This document shows positions 15,343 to 23,684 of a stretch of DNA of 42,082 bases, piece by piece (within the stretch, counting starts at the first letter, position 1; each line of letters starts with the position of its first letter). The notes under the pieces were generated by a model. That model ran no database searches and was not told the origin of the DNA. It saw nothing but the letters and a program-made list of their open reading frames with translations. Made by a program: the position numbers and the translations under genes. This DNA comes from an uncultured Flavonifractor sp. (GTDB lineage Bacteria > Bacillota > Clostridia > Oscillospirales > Oscillospiraceae): assembly GCA_944383135.1 (NCBI GenBank), contig CALWOL010000180.1:1-42082 (forward strand), given 5' to 3'.

Positions 15343-16073
15343 AGGTAACAGTCATCGGACTGGGCCCCGGCGGGGGACGGGATTTGACGGGGCGGGCCAG
15401 GGCGGCCCTGGAGGCATGCGACCTCATTGTGGGCTATACCGCCTATCTGGATTTGGTGCGGCCCGATTTTCCAGACAAGGAGATGCGCTCCACCGGTATG
15501 CGCCGGGAGGTGGACCGCTGCCGGGCCGCGGTGGAGGCCGCCCTGGCCGGGAAGGATGTGGCGGTGGTGTGCTCCGGGGACGCGGGGGTGTACGGCATGG
15601 CGGGGCTTGTCTATGAGGTGGCCCAGGAGTATGACCCCATCGAGATTGAGGTGGTGCCCGGCATTACCGCCGCCTGCGGCGGCGCCGCGGTGCTGGGGGC
15701 GCCGCTCACCCACGACTTTGCCGTGGTCTCCCTGTCCGACCTGCTCACTCCGTGGGAGAAGATTGAACGGCGGCTCACCGCCGCCGCCCAGGCGGATTTC
15801 GTCCTCTGCCTCTACAATCCCGCCAGCAAAAACCGCCCGGACTATCTCCGGCGGGCCTGCGACATCCTGCTCCGGGACAAGGCCCCGGACACCGTGTGCG
15901 GCACGGTGCGGAACATCGGCCGGCCGGGGGAGGAGGGCCAAATCCTTACCCTGGCCCGGCTGCGGGACACCCAGGCGGATATGTTCACCACCGTGTTTGT
16001 GGGCAGCAGTCAGACCAAGGTGCTGAACGGGAAGATGGTCACCCCCCGGGGCTACCTCCAGCGGGGGGAGTAG
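15339..16073 (+). CDS. cbiH: cobalt-precorrin-3 C17-methyltransferase
   Basis: This 244-residue methylase carries out ring contraction with methylation at C17. Motifs are GLGPGGGRDLTGRAR (residues 7-21), a YTAYLDLV segment and CSGDAGVYGMAGLVYE, typical of CbiH/CobJ. ATG 15339 overlaps the cbiG stop; a longer open frame upstream lies inside cbiG and is not used. It is not fused to CbiG or to a ferredoxin-like domain, as happens in some clostridia. Confidence 0.95.
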   Translation: MKVTVIGLGPGGGRDLTGRARAALEACDLIVGYTAYLDLVRPDFPDKEMRSTGMRREVDRCRAAVEAALAGKDVAVVCSGDAGVYGMAGLVYEVAQEYDPIEIEVVPGITAACGGAAVLGAPLTHDFAVVSLSDLLTPWEKIERRLTAAAQADFVLCLYNPASKNRPDYLRRACDILLRDKAPDTVCGTVRNIGRPGEEGQILTLARLRDTQADMFTTVFVGSSQTKVLNGKMVTPRGYLQRGE

Positions 16074-16074
16074 G

Positions 16075-16815
16075 ATGAAAATTCTGCTTTTCGGCGGCAC
16101 CGGGGAGGGGCGGGAGCTGGCGGCCTGGCTGCTGGAGCGGCACATCCCCACCCTGGTGTGCGTGGCCACCGAGTATGGCGAGACCCTGCTCCCCCCCGGC
16201 GCGGAGGCCCATGTGGGCCGGCTGGACCGGGCGGGGATGGAGAGGCTCATGGCCTCCCGCCCCTTCACCCACGTGGTGGATGCCACCCACCCCTACGCTG
16301 TGGAGGTGACCGCCAACATCGCCGCGGCGGCGGCGGGGGCGGGCCTGCCCTGTCTCCGGCTGGTGCGCCGGTCCGACGGGGAGGACGGGTGCCTGCGGGC
16401 CCAGAGCATGGCGGCGGCGGCGGACCGGGTGGGGGGGCTGCCGGGCAACGTGCTCCTCACCACCGGCAGCAAGGAACTGGACGCCTTTGCCCGGCCGGGG
16501 CTGAGGGAGCGGTGCTGTCCCCGGGTGCTCCCCATGGCGGACTCCCTGGTCCGCTGCCTGGAGCTGGGCTTTTCCCCCAAACACATCATCTGCATGCAGG
16601 GCCCCTTCTCCAGAGAGCTGAATGTGGCCCTTCTGAGGCAATATGACATTAAAACCCTGGTGACCAAGGACACCGGGAGCTATGGCGGCTTCCGGGAAAA
16701 GGCGGAGGCCGCCCGGGAGGCGGGGGCCGCCCTGCTGATGGTGGAGCGGCCCGGACGGGAAACCGGACTGACCCTGGAGGAGCTCCAGGCGGCTTTGGAG
16801 GAGGGACGGGTATGA
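16075..16815 (+). CDS. cbiJ: cobalt-precorrin-6A reductase
   Basis: This 246-residue reductase uses NAD(P)H to reduce the macrocycle of cobalt-precorrin-6A. The N-terminal FGGTGEGRELA (6-16) is the dinucleotide-binding loop. DATHPYAVEVTAN and TTGSKEL, then MQGPFSRELN and TKDTGSYGGFREK, match the CbiJ/CobK family in order. It begins 1 nt after the cbiH stop and overlaps cbiET by 4 nt. Confidence 0.93.
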   Translation: MKILLFGGTGEGRELAAWLLERHIPTLVCVATEYGETLLPPGAEAHVGRLDRAGMERLMASRPFTHVVDATHPYAVEVTANIAAAAAGAGLPCLRLVRRSDGEDGCLRAQSMAAAADRVGGLPGNVLLTTGSKELDAFARPGLRERCCPRVLPMADSLVRCLELGFSPKHIICMQGPFSRELNVALLRQYDIKTLVTKDTGSYGGFREKAEAAREAGAALLMVERPGRETGLTLEELQAALEEGRV

Positions 16816-18005
16816 AGGTCTATCTCATCGGGATGGGGATGGGCACCCCTGCCACCCTGACGGCGGAGGCCCTGGCGGCCATTCAATCCTGCCCCACTCT
16901 GGTGGGCGCCCCCCGGCTGCTGGAGGGCTGGCGGGAGGGCCACACCTGCGTGCCCCTGATCGCCGGGGCCGATATCGCGGCATATATCGGTACGGCGGGG
17001 GAGGGGCCGGTGGGGGTGCTCCTCTCCGGGGACACCGGCTTTTACAGCGGGGCCAGGAAGCTGTGGACCCTGCTGGAGGGCCATGAGGTCCTTACCCTCC
17101 CCGGCATCTCCTCCCTGAGCTATTTCTGTGCCCGGCTGGGCCAGGACTGGCAGGATGTGAAAATCGTCAGCGCCCATGGCCGCAGCCACAACCTGGCGGG
17201 GGAAATCCAGTGTCACCCCCGCACCTTTGCCCTCACCGGCGGGGCGGCCAAGGTGCAGGACCTCTGCCGGGAGCTGGCGGACCGGGGCCTGGGAGAGGTG
17301 CGCCTCTGGGTGGGGGAGCGGCTGAGCTACCCCGACGAGCGCATCGTCTCCGGCACCGCGGCGGAGCTGGCGGAGGCGCGCTTTGCCGACCTTGCCGTGC
17401 TGCTGGCGGAGAACCCCCACCCGGTGGAGCGGCCCTGGAATACCCCCGGCCTGCCCGACGGGGCCTTCCGCCGGGGGGAGGTGCCCATGACCAAGGAGGA
17501 GGTGCGCGTGCTGGCCCTGTCCAGACTGCGGCTCCAGGCGGACAGCGTGGTGTGGGACGTGGGGGCGGGCACCGGCTCGGTGTCGGTGGAGTGCGCCCTG
17601 GCCTGTCCCGCCGGGCGGGTGTTCGCCGTGGAGAAAAACCCGGCGGCCCTGGATTTGCTGGCGGAGAACAAGGCCCGGTTTCAGACCGCCAATCTGACCA
17701 TTGTGCCCGGCGCCGCTCCGGCGGCTCTGGAGTCCCTGCCCCCCCCGGACCGGGTGTTCCTGGGGGGCACCTCCGGGGAGCTGGAGGGAATTTTGCGCCT
17801 CGTTTTTCAAAAAAATCCCGCCGCCCGGGTGGTGTGCACCGCAATTACCCTGGAGACGGTGGCGGAGGCGGCAAGGCTCTTTGCCGGGCTGGAGGGGGCG
17901 GATATGGTGCAGGTCTCCGCAACCCGCACCCGCTCCGCCGGACGCTATCATCTTATGGACGCCCAGAACCCGGTGTGGCTCTTCTCCGGGGAGGGACGGC
18001 CATGA
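16812..18005 (+). CDS. cbiET: bifunctional cobalt-precorrin-7 C5 / precorrin-6B C15 methyltransferase-decarboxylase (CbiE-CbiT fusion)
   Basis: This 397-residue fusion resembles CobL. The CbiE domain (about 1-205) starts MKVYLIGMGMGTPATLT and includes LLSGDTGFYSGARKL. The CbiT domain begins around residue 224 (MTKEEVRVLALSRL) and carries the Rossmann SAM motif DVGAGTGSVSVECAL. It methylates C5 and C15 and removes the C12 acetate carboxyl group. The ends overlap cbiJ and cbiA by ATGA junctions. In many anaerobes these are separate genes, but the fusion is a known variant. Confidence 0.94.
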   Translation: MKVYLIGMGMGTPATLTAEALAAIQSCPTLVGAPRLLEGWREGHTCVPLIAGADIAAYIGTAGEGPVGVLLSGDTGFYSGARKLWTLLEGHEVLTLPGISSLSYFCARLGQDWQDVKIVSAHGRSHNLAGEIQCHPRTFALTGGAAKVQDLCRELADRGLGEVRLWVGERLSYPDERIVSGTAAELAEARFADLAVLLAENPHPVERPWNTPGLPDGAFRRGEVPMTKEEVRVLALSRLRLQADSVVWDVGAGTGSVSVECALACPAGRVFAVEKNPAALDLLAENKARFQTANLTIVPGAAPAALESLPPPDRVFLGGTSGELEGILRLVFQKNPAARVVCTAITLETVAEAARLFAGLEGADMVQVSATRTRSAGRYHLMDAQNPVWLFSGEGRP

Positions 18006-19378
18006 GCGCCCCCCGGCTGCTGCTGTGCGCCGGGGCCAGCGGCGGGGGCAAGACCACCGTGACCTGCGCCATCCTCCAGGCCCTGATGGGGCGCGGTCTG
18101 AATCCCGTGGCCTTCAAGTGCGGTCCGGACTATATTGACCCCATGTTCCACAGCGAGGTGATCGGCGCCAAAAGCCGGAACCTGGACTTGTTCTTCCTGG
18201 GGGAAGACAAGACCCGGTATTTACTGGAGCGGAACAGTGCCGGGGCCGGCCTGGCCCTCATCGAGGGCGTGATGGGCTACTACGACGGCATCGCCATGAG
18301 CCATCAGGCCAGCGCCTACCACCTGGCCCGGGCCACCCAGACCCCGGCGGTGCTGGTGCTGGACGGCCGGGGGAGCGCCCTCACCCTGGCGGCGGCGGTG
18401 CGGGGGGTGAAGGACTTCCGGCCGGACAGCGGGATTGCGGGGGTGATTCTGAACCGGATCTCCCCCATGCTCTACCCCCGGCTGAAGGCGTGTATTGAGG
18501 CGGAAACCGGCGTTACCGTGTATGGCTTTCTGCCCAACCGCCCCGACTGCGCCCTGGAGAGCCGCCACCTGGGCCTGGTCACCGCCGCCGAGGTGGCAGA
18601 CCTGAAGGAGAAGCTGAACAGGCTGGCCGCCCAGGCGGAGGAGAGCGTGGATTTGAACGGCCTGCTGGCCCTGGCCGCCTCCGCCCCGCCCCTGAACGCC
18701 CCGCCCATCCCCCTGCCGCCCCCGGTGGAGGGGAAGCCGGTCATCGCGGTGGCGCGGGACAAGGCCTTCTGCTTCTATTACGCCGACGGCCTGGAGCTGC
18801 TGAAGGCCATGGGGGTCGAGCTGGCGGAGTTTTCCCCCCTGAGGGACGGCGCCTTGCCGGAGGGGACCTGCGGCCTCTACCTGGGGGGCGGCTATCCGGA
18901 GGAGTACGCCGGGGAGCTGGCCGCCAACCACAGCCTGCTCCGGGAAATCCACCATAAAATCCTCCACGGCCTGCCCACGGTGGCCGAGTGCGGGGGTTTT
19001 CTCTACCTCCACCGGACGCTGGGCGATGCCGACGGCCGGTATCATTGGCACATGGCGGGTGCCTTCTCCGGGGAGGCCCACAACACCGGGCGGCTGGGCC
19101 GGTTCGGCTATGTGACCCTCACCGCCCGGACGGACGGCCTGCTGTGCCGGGCGGGGGAGCGCTTCCCCGCCCATGAGTTCCACTACTGGGACAGCACCAC
19201 GCCGGGGGCGGATTTCCAGGCGGAAAAGCCCCTCAGCGACCGGAAGTGGACCTGCGGCTGGCACACCCCCACCCTGTACGCCGGATTTCCCCACTTCCAC
19301 TTCTGGGCCAGGCCGGAGCTGGCCCGCAATTTTGCGGCGGCGGCCCGCCGCCATCAGAATCAGGAGGCATTGCTATGA
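18002..19378 (+). CDS. cbiA: cobyrinic acid a,c-diamide synthase
   Basis: This 458-residue ATP- and glutamine-dependent amidase acts on the a and c side chains of cobyrinate. The N-terminal P-loop-type motif GASGGGKTTVTCAIL is followed by FKCGPDYIDPMFH. The C-terminal class I glutaminase domain has its nucleophile at C330 (AECGGFLYLH) and downstream histidines (HEFHYWDS). The start at 18002 overlaps the cbiET stop; the longer open frame upstream lies inside cbiET. It ends in ATGA with cobT. Confidence 0.96.
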   Translation: MSAPRLLLCAGASGGGKTTVTCAILQALMGRGLNPVAFKCGPDYIDPMFHSEVIGAKSRNLDLFFLGEDKTRYLLERNSAGAGLALIEGVMGYYDGIAMSHQASAYHLARATQTPAVLVLDGRGSALTLAAAVRGVKDFRPDSGIAGVILNRISPMLYPRLKACIEAETGVTVYGFLPNRPDCALESRHLGLVTAAEVADLKEKLNRLAAQAEESVDLNGLLALAASAPPLNAPPIPLPPPVEGKPVIAVARDKAFCFYYADGLELLKAMGVELAEFSPLRDGALPEGTCGLYLGGGYPEEYAGELAANHSLLREIHHKILHGLPTVAECGGFLYLHRTLGDADGRYHWHMAGAFSGEAHNTGRLGRFGYVTLTARTDGLLCRAGERFPAHEFHYWDSTTPGADFQAEKPLSDRKWTCGWHTPTLYAGFPHFHFWARPELARNFAAAARRHQNQEALL

Positions 19379-20433
19379 CGCTGGCAGAAGTGCTTTGCTC
19401 CATTTCCCCCGCCGACCAGAGCGCGGCGGCGGCGGCCAAGGCCCGCTGGGACTCCATCGCCAAGCCCCTGGGCAGCCTGGGAGCCCTGGAAAACGCCGTC
19501 ATCCGCATGGCGGCCATGATGGGTACGCCCGATGTGGATATCTCCAAGCGGGCGGTGGTGGTGATGTGCGCCGACAACGGGGTGGTGGCCCAGGGGGTCA
19601 CCCAGACCGGCCAGGAGGTCACCGCCATCGTGGCGGAGAACATGTCCACCGGGGACACCAGCGTGTGCGCCATGGCCCGGCTGGCCGGGGCGGAGGTGGT
19701 GCCGGTGGATATCGGCACCGCCCGGCCGCTGACGGGAGCGCGGATTTTGCAGAAAAACATCCGCCGGGGCACCGCCGACCTGACCCAGGGCCCCGCCATG
19801 ACCCGGGCGGAGGCGGAGCGGGCGGTGTGCACCGGTGTGGAAATTGCCCGGGACCTGTGCGCCGGGGGGGTGAAGCTCCTGGGCACCGGGGAGATGGGCA
19901 TCGGGAATACCACCACCTCCTCCGCCGTGGCCTCCGTGTTCCTGAACCGTGCGCCGGCGGATATGACCGGCCGGGGGGCCGGTCTGTCCAGCGAGGGCCT
20001 GCGGCGGAAAATTCACGCCATTGAAGCCGGTATCGCGGTAAACAGGCCCAACCCCAATGACCCCCTGGACGTGGTGAGTAAGGTGGGGGGTCTGGACCTG
20101 GCGGGACTGGCGGGGGTGTTCCTGGGGGGCGCCCTGTGCCGTGTGCCGGTGCTGGTGGACGGCTTCATCTCCTCGGTGGCCGCCCTCATCGCCGCCCGGC
20201 TGTGCCCCACCTGCAGGGACTATATGCTGGGCTCCCACGCCTCCGACGAGCCGGCCAGCAGGCTGGTGCTCTCCGAGCTGGGCCTGGAGCCCTTCCTCTA
20301 CGCCGGGATGCGGCTGGGGGAGGGCACCGGCGCGGTGGCGGTGATGCCCCTGCTGGACATGGGCCTGGCGGTGTACCGGGAGATGACCACCTTCGAGGCC
20401 GCCGAGATTGAGGCCTATCAGCCGCTGACGTAG
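19375..20433 (+). CDS. cobT: nicotinate-nucleotide--dimethylbenzimidazole phosphoribosyltransferase
   Basis: This 352-residue enzyme activates the lower-ligand base by making its alpha-riboside phosphate from nicotinate mononucleotide. Motifs are KPLGSLGALE, GEMGIGNTTTSSA and RLGEGTGA, in which E316 corresponds to the catalytic glutamate (E317 in Salmonella). Length is standard. AGGAGG lies 8 nt before ATG 19375 and the start overlaps cbiA. Because CobT rather than ArsAB is present, a benzimidazole or purine ligand is more likely than a phenolic one. Confidence 0.96.
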   Translation: MTLAEVLCSISPADQSAAAAAKARWDSIAKPLGSLGALENAVIRMAAMMGTPDVDISKRAVVVMCADNGVVAQGVTQTGQEVTAIVAENMSTGDTSVCAMARLAGAEVVPVDIGTARPLTGARILQKNIRRGTADLTQGPAMTRAEAERAVCTGVEIARDLCAGGVKLLGTGEMGIGNTTTSSAVASVFLNRAPADMTGRGAGLSSEGLRRKIHAIEAGIAVNRPNPNDPLDVVSKVGGLDLAGLAGVFLGGALCRVPVLVDGFISSVAALIAARLCPTCRDYMLGSHASDEPASRLVLSELGLEPFLYAGMRLGEGTGAVAVMPLLDMGLAVYREMTTFEAAEIEAYQPLT

Positions 20434-20463
20434 GAGCGGGCGCGTTTGGAAGGAGGATTCGCC

Positions 20464-20985
20464 ATGCTGATTCTGGTGTCCGGCGGAGCGGGCAGCGGCA
20501 AGTCGGCCTTTGCCGAATCCCTGGTGGTGTCCTCCGGCCTGGAGAAGCGCGTCTATCTGGCCACCATGCAGGTGGGGGACGGGGAGAGCGTCCGCCGGGT
20601 GGAGCGCCACCGGGCCATGCGGGCGGGCAAGGGCTTTTCCACCCTGGAGTGCCCCAGCGGTCTGGACCGGCGGGAGGTGCCCGCCGGCTCCGCCGTGCTG
20701 CTGGAGGATTTGTCCAACCTGTACGCCAACGAGTATTTCGGCCCGGCGGGGCGGGACGGAGCCTTTGACCGGGTGCTGGCGGGGGTGGAGCGGGCCGCCG
20801 GGCAGGCGGGACTGCTGGTGGTGGTCACCAACGAGCTCTTTTCCGACGGCGGAGACTATGACGCCGTCACCCTGGACTGGCTGACGGGACTGGCCGCCCT
20901 CAACCGGGCCCTTGCCGCCCGGGCGGAGCGGGTATATGAAGTGGTGTGCGGGATTCCCATGGCCTGGAAGGAGGACCTTGCGTGA
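20464..20985 (+). CDS. cobU: adenosylcobinamide kinase / guanylyltransferase
   Basis: This 173-residue protein phosphorylates adenosylcobinamide and activates it with GTP. The P-loop GGAGSGKS (7-14) and the guanylylated histidine region RVERHRAMR (H49, like H46 of Salmonella CobU) are present, as is the LLEDLSNLYANEYF helix. The usual C-terminal TNEVGxGIVP loop is altered: the sequence reads TNELFSDGGDYDAV. The ending YEVVCGIPMAWK fits the family. GGAGG precedes ATG 20464. A second, short CobU-like protein that keeps the missing loop lies after cobS. Its start is translationally separate from cobT, but its end overlaps the cobS GTG. Confidence 0.88.
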   Translation: MLILVSGGAGSGKSAFAESLVVSSGLEKRVYLATMQVGDGESVRRVERHRAMRAGKGFSTLECPSGLDRREVPAGSAVLLEDLSNLYANEYFGPAGRDGAFDRVLAGVERAAGQAGLLVVVTNELFSDGGDYDAVTLDWLTGLAALNRALAARAERVYEVVCGIPMAWKEDLA

Positions 20986-21749
20986 AAAGCCTCATCATTG
21001 CCTTTGCCATGTACTCCAAGCTGCCCATGCCCCGGGTGGACTGGGAGGAAAAGGCCCTGTCCCGGGCCCTGTGCTGGTTCCCCCTGGTGGGGGTGGTCAT
21101 CGGGGCGGTCCTGTACGGCTGGATGGTCCTGGCGGAGTTTCTGCACATCGGTCCCGCCCTGTTCGCCGCCTTCGCCCTGCTCCTCCCCATCGCCCTCAGC
21201 GGCGGCATCCATCTGGACGGGTTCTGCGACACCTGCGACGCCCTCTCCTCCCACCAGAGCCGGGAGCGGAAGCTGGAAATTCTGAAGGACTCCCACACCG
21301 GGGCCTTTGCCATCATCTGCTGCGGACTCTATCTGCTGGTGTGCTTCGGCGCCTGGTGCGAGGTGGAGCTTACGGAGCGGACCGCCGTGGTGCTGGCCCT
21401 GGGGCCGGTACTCTCCCGCAGCCTGTCCGGGCAGTTTGCCGTCAACCTGCCCAACGCCCGGGGTACCGGGATGCTGGCCACCTTTACCGGACCCATGGAT
21501 CGGTTCAAGGCCGACCTGGTGCTGGGAATATGGGCAGCCGTGAGCGGGGCGGCCATAGCGGTTACGGCGCCGGCAGAGGGCGGGGCCGCCCTGGTGGGTA
21601 CCCTTCTGGTCTGCCTGTATTATTGGGCGATGAGCGAAAAGCAGTTTGGCGGCGTCACCGGGGACCTGGCGGGCTTTTTCCTCCAGACCTGCGAGCTGGC
21701 TATGGTGCTCTCGGTAGTGATCGCCCAGAAGGTGGTGGCCATTCTATGA
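20982..21749 (+). CDS. cobS: adenosylcobinamide-GDP ribazoletransferase (cobalamin synthase)
   Basis: This 255-residue integral membrane enzyme joins adenosylcobinamide-GDP to alpha-ribazole (or its phosphate). The early motif GGIHLDGFCDTCDA carries the acidic residues expected to bind magnesium. KDSHTGAFAII follows, then several hydrophobic helices. The start is GTG 20982, just after GGAGG and overlapping the cobU stop (GTGA). It ends by ATGA with the short cobU paralogue, so the three genes are coupled. Confidence 0.95.
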   Translation: MKSLIIAFAMYSKLPMPRVDWEEKALSRALCWFPLVGVVIGAVLYGWMVLAEFLHIGPALFAAFALLLPIALSGGIHLDGFCDTCDALSSHQSRERKLEILKDSHTGAFAIICCGLYLLVCFGAWCEVELTERTAVVLALGPVLSRSLSGQFAVNLPNARGTGMLATFTGPMDRFKADLVLGIWAAVSGAAIAVTAPAEGGAALVGTLLVCLYYWAMSEKQFGGVTGDLAGFFLQTCELAMVLSVVIAQKVVAIL

Positions 21750-22105
21750 TGTTGATTATCGGGGGCGCGGCCCAGGGCAAGCTGGACTATGTGCTCCGAA
21801 AAACGGGATGCGGCCCGGAGCAGGTGGCCCATACGCCGGAGCAGGCCAGGACTCGCCCCATTTTCGACGGGGTGGAGGGGTGGCCCGACCTGGACGAGGA
21901 GGCGCTGCTGGCCGTCAATCCGGATATCATCCTCATCTGCGACGAGGTGGGCTGCGGCGTGGTGCCTATCGACCCGGCCCAGCGAACCTGGCGGGAGGCG
22001 GTGGGGCGGCTGTGCTGCCGCCTGGCCAAGCGGGCGGAGCGGGTGGAGCGCATCTTCTGCGGCCTGCCCATGACCCTGAAAGGAGAGACTTCTCCATGGA
22101 ATTGA
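21746..22105 (+). CDS. short CobU-like protein, partial domain
   Basis: This 119-residue protein looks like a shortened CobU. It keeps a P-loop-like start (GGAAQGK, 6-12) and the C-terminal half with DEVGCGVVPIDPAQRTWREAVGRLCCRLAKR followed by FCGLPMTLK. The middle of CobU, including the guanylylated histidine and the LLExxxN helix, is absent, so it cannot be a complete kinase/guanylyltransferase alone. It has the EVGxGVVP loop that the full-length CobU at 20464 lacks. ATG 21746 overlaps the cobS stop; ATG 21749 is also possible. The end overlaps cobC by 10 nt. It may complement the other CobU as a hetero-oligomer or regulate it; that is inference. Confidence 0.8.
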   Translation: MMLIIGGAAQGKLDYVLRKTGCGPEQVAHTPEQARTRPIFDGVEGWPDLDEEALLAVNPDIILICDEVGCGVVPIDPAQRTWREAVGRLCCRLAKRAERVERIFCGLPMTLKGETSPWN

Positions 22106-22692
22106 TTCTCATTCGCCACGGCACCACCCAGGGCAACCTGGAAAAGCGGTTCGTGGGTACCCTGGATGTCCCCCTGGCACCCCAGGGGGAGGAGCTGGCC
22201 CGGCGGGTGGGGCCCACCCTGCCCCGGGTAGAGCACATCTACCGCTCCCCCCTGATGCGCTGCCGTCAGACGGCCCAGCTGCTGTGGCCGGGTACCGGGA
22301 TGACGGTGATCGATGAGCTGCGGGAGAGCGATTTCGGCCCCTTCGAGGGGAAGAACCACGAGGAGCTGAAGGACGATCCCCTGTACCAGGCCTGGATCGG
22401 CCAGTCGGGGGACCACCTGAATTTTGCCGCTATGCCGGTGGGCGAGACGGCGGAGCAGGTGGTGGAGCGGGTGTCCATCGGCCTTGCGAAGCTGGCGGCG
22501 GACGCCGCCGCCCACGGCTATAAGCGGGTGGGCGTGGTGTCCCACGGCGGGGCCCTCATGGGCCTTCTGAGCAAGTACGGCCGCCCCGTCCGGGAATATT
22601 ACGGCTGGATGTGCCCCAACTGCGGGGGCTTCCGGATGTCGCTCAACCCCGACACCCTGGAGCTGACCGTGCTGGAGGAGTACAAGGGATGA
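22096..22692 (+). CDS. cobC: histidine phosphatase, probable alpha-ribazole-phosphate phosphatase
   Basis: This 198-residue member of the phosphoglycerate-mutase-like superfamily has the catalytic LIRHGTT with H8, a RSPLMRCRQTA arginine motif, ESDFGPFEGK, and VSHGGAL with the second histidine. Its place between cobS and cbiB supports removal of the phosphate from alpha-ribazole 5'-phosphate or adenosylcobalamin 5'-phosphate. AGGAGAG precedes ATG 22096. The superfamily is broad, so the substrate rests on context. Confidence 0.88.
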   Translation: MELILIRHGTTQGNLEKRFVGTLDVPLAPQGEELARRVGPTLPRVEHIYRSPLMRCRQTAQLLWPGTGMTVIDELRESDFGPFEGKNHEELKDDPLYQAWIGQSGDHLNFAAMPVGETAEQVVERVSIGLAKLAADAAAHGYKRVGVVSHGGALMGLLSKYGRPVREYYGWMCPNCGGFRMSLNPDTLELTVLEEYKG

Positions 22693-23669
22693 GCTGGGGC
22701 GTGCGTCATCTGCTGGCCCTGCTCATCGGCTTCTGCCTGGATTTGCTGCTGGGGGACCCCCACTGGGCCCCCCACCCGGTGCGGGCCATCGGGAGCCTCA
22801 TTTCCGCCCTGGAAAAGGGGCTGCGCGGGCTCTTTCCCAAATCCCCCGGCGGGGAGCTGGCGGGGGGCGCGGTGCTGGTGGCGCTCACCCTGGCTATCCC
22901 CACCGCCCTGACGGCGGCTCTGCTGTGGGTCTGCGGCCAGGTGAGCCCCTGGCTGGCCCTGGGGGCGGAGAGTGTGCTGAGCTACCAGCTGCTGGCCGCC
23001 AAGTCCCTGGCCGACGAGAGCCGAAAGGTGTACGAGGCTCTGAAGGCCGGGGACCTGCCGGGGGCCCGGCGGGCCGTGTCCATGATTGTGGGGCGGGACA
23101 CCGCCTGCCTGGATGAGGCGGGGGTGGCCCGGGCGGCGGTGGAGACGGTGGCGGAGAACGCCTCTGACGGCGTGATCGCCCCCCTCCTCTTTCTAGCCAT
23201 CGGCGGGGCCCCCCTGGGCATGTTTTACAAGGCGGCCAACACCATGGACTCCATGGTGGGCTACCAAAACGACAAGTATCTGTACTTTGGCCGGGCTGCG
23301 GCCAAATTCGACGATATCCTGAACTTTTTCCCCGCCCGCATTGCCGGGGTGCTCCTGTGCCTGGGGAGCACCGCCGCCGGGTATGACGGGAAAAACGCCT
23401 GGCGGGTGTTCAAGCGGGACCGGAAAAACCACAAGTCCCCCAACTCCGCCCATACCGAGGCCGCCTGTGCCGGTGCCCTCCAGCTGCGGCTGGCGGGGCC
23501 TAACTACTACTTCGGCAGGCTGGTGGAAAAGCCCTATATCGGAGACGATCAGCGGCCCATTGAGCCCCTGGACATCCTGCGCTCGGGGCGCATCCTGTAC
23601 GCCGCCGCCTTTTTCGCCCTGCTGCTCTTCTGCGGCGTGCCGCTGCTGATTCTGCTGTTCCCGTCGTAA
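22689..23669 (+). CDS. cbiB: adenosylcobinamide-phosphate synthase
   Basis: This 326-residue membrane protein attaches (R)-1-amino-2-propanol phosphate to adenosylcobyric acid. The N-terminus LLLGDPHWAPHPVRAIG, the central NASDGVIAPLLF...GAPLGMFYKAANTMDSMVGY and the late HTEAACAGALQL match CbiB. ATG 22689 overlaps the cobC stop; the open frame upstream is inside cobC. Several hydrophobic helices are present. The cobD gene supplying its aminopropanol substrate follows 15 nt later. Confidence 0.95.
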   Translation: MSWGVRHLLALLIGFCLDLLLGDPHWAPHPVRAIGSLISALEKGLRGLFPKSPGGELAGGAVLVALTLAIPTALTAALLWVCGQVSPWLALGAESVLSYQLLAAKSLADESRKVYEALKAGDLPGARRAVSMIVGRDTACLDEAGVARAAVETVAENASDGVIAPLLFLAIGGAPLGMFYKAANTMDSMVGYQNDKYLYFGRAAAKFDDILNFFPARIAGVLLCLGSTAAGYDGKNAWRVFKRDRKNHKSPNSAHTEAACAGALQLRLAGPNYYFGRLVEKPYIGDDQRPIEPLDILRSGRILYAAAFFALLLFCGVPLLILLFPS

Positions 23670-23684
23670 AGGAGGGGGAAAACC

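Noticed and set aside
17210..18001. Long extensions ahead of cbiA, cbiO, hemL, cobS and others in the same frames
   Set aside because: Each extension lies inside the preceding gene in another frame. A start at the ATGA/GTGA/TGATG overlap restores normal family length in every case.
20982..22105. Frameshift or pseudogene explanation for the short CobU-like gene
   Set aside because: The frame is intact from an overlapping ATG to an overlapping stop, with a conserved C-terminal motif. No remnant of the missing CobU middle is present in other frames of the 360-nt gene.
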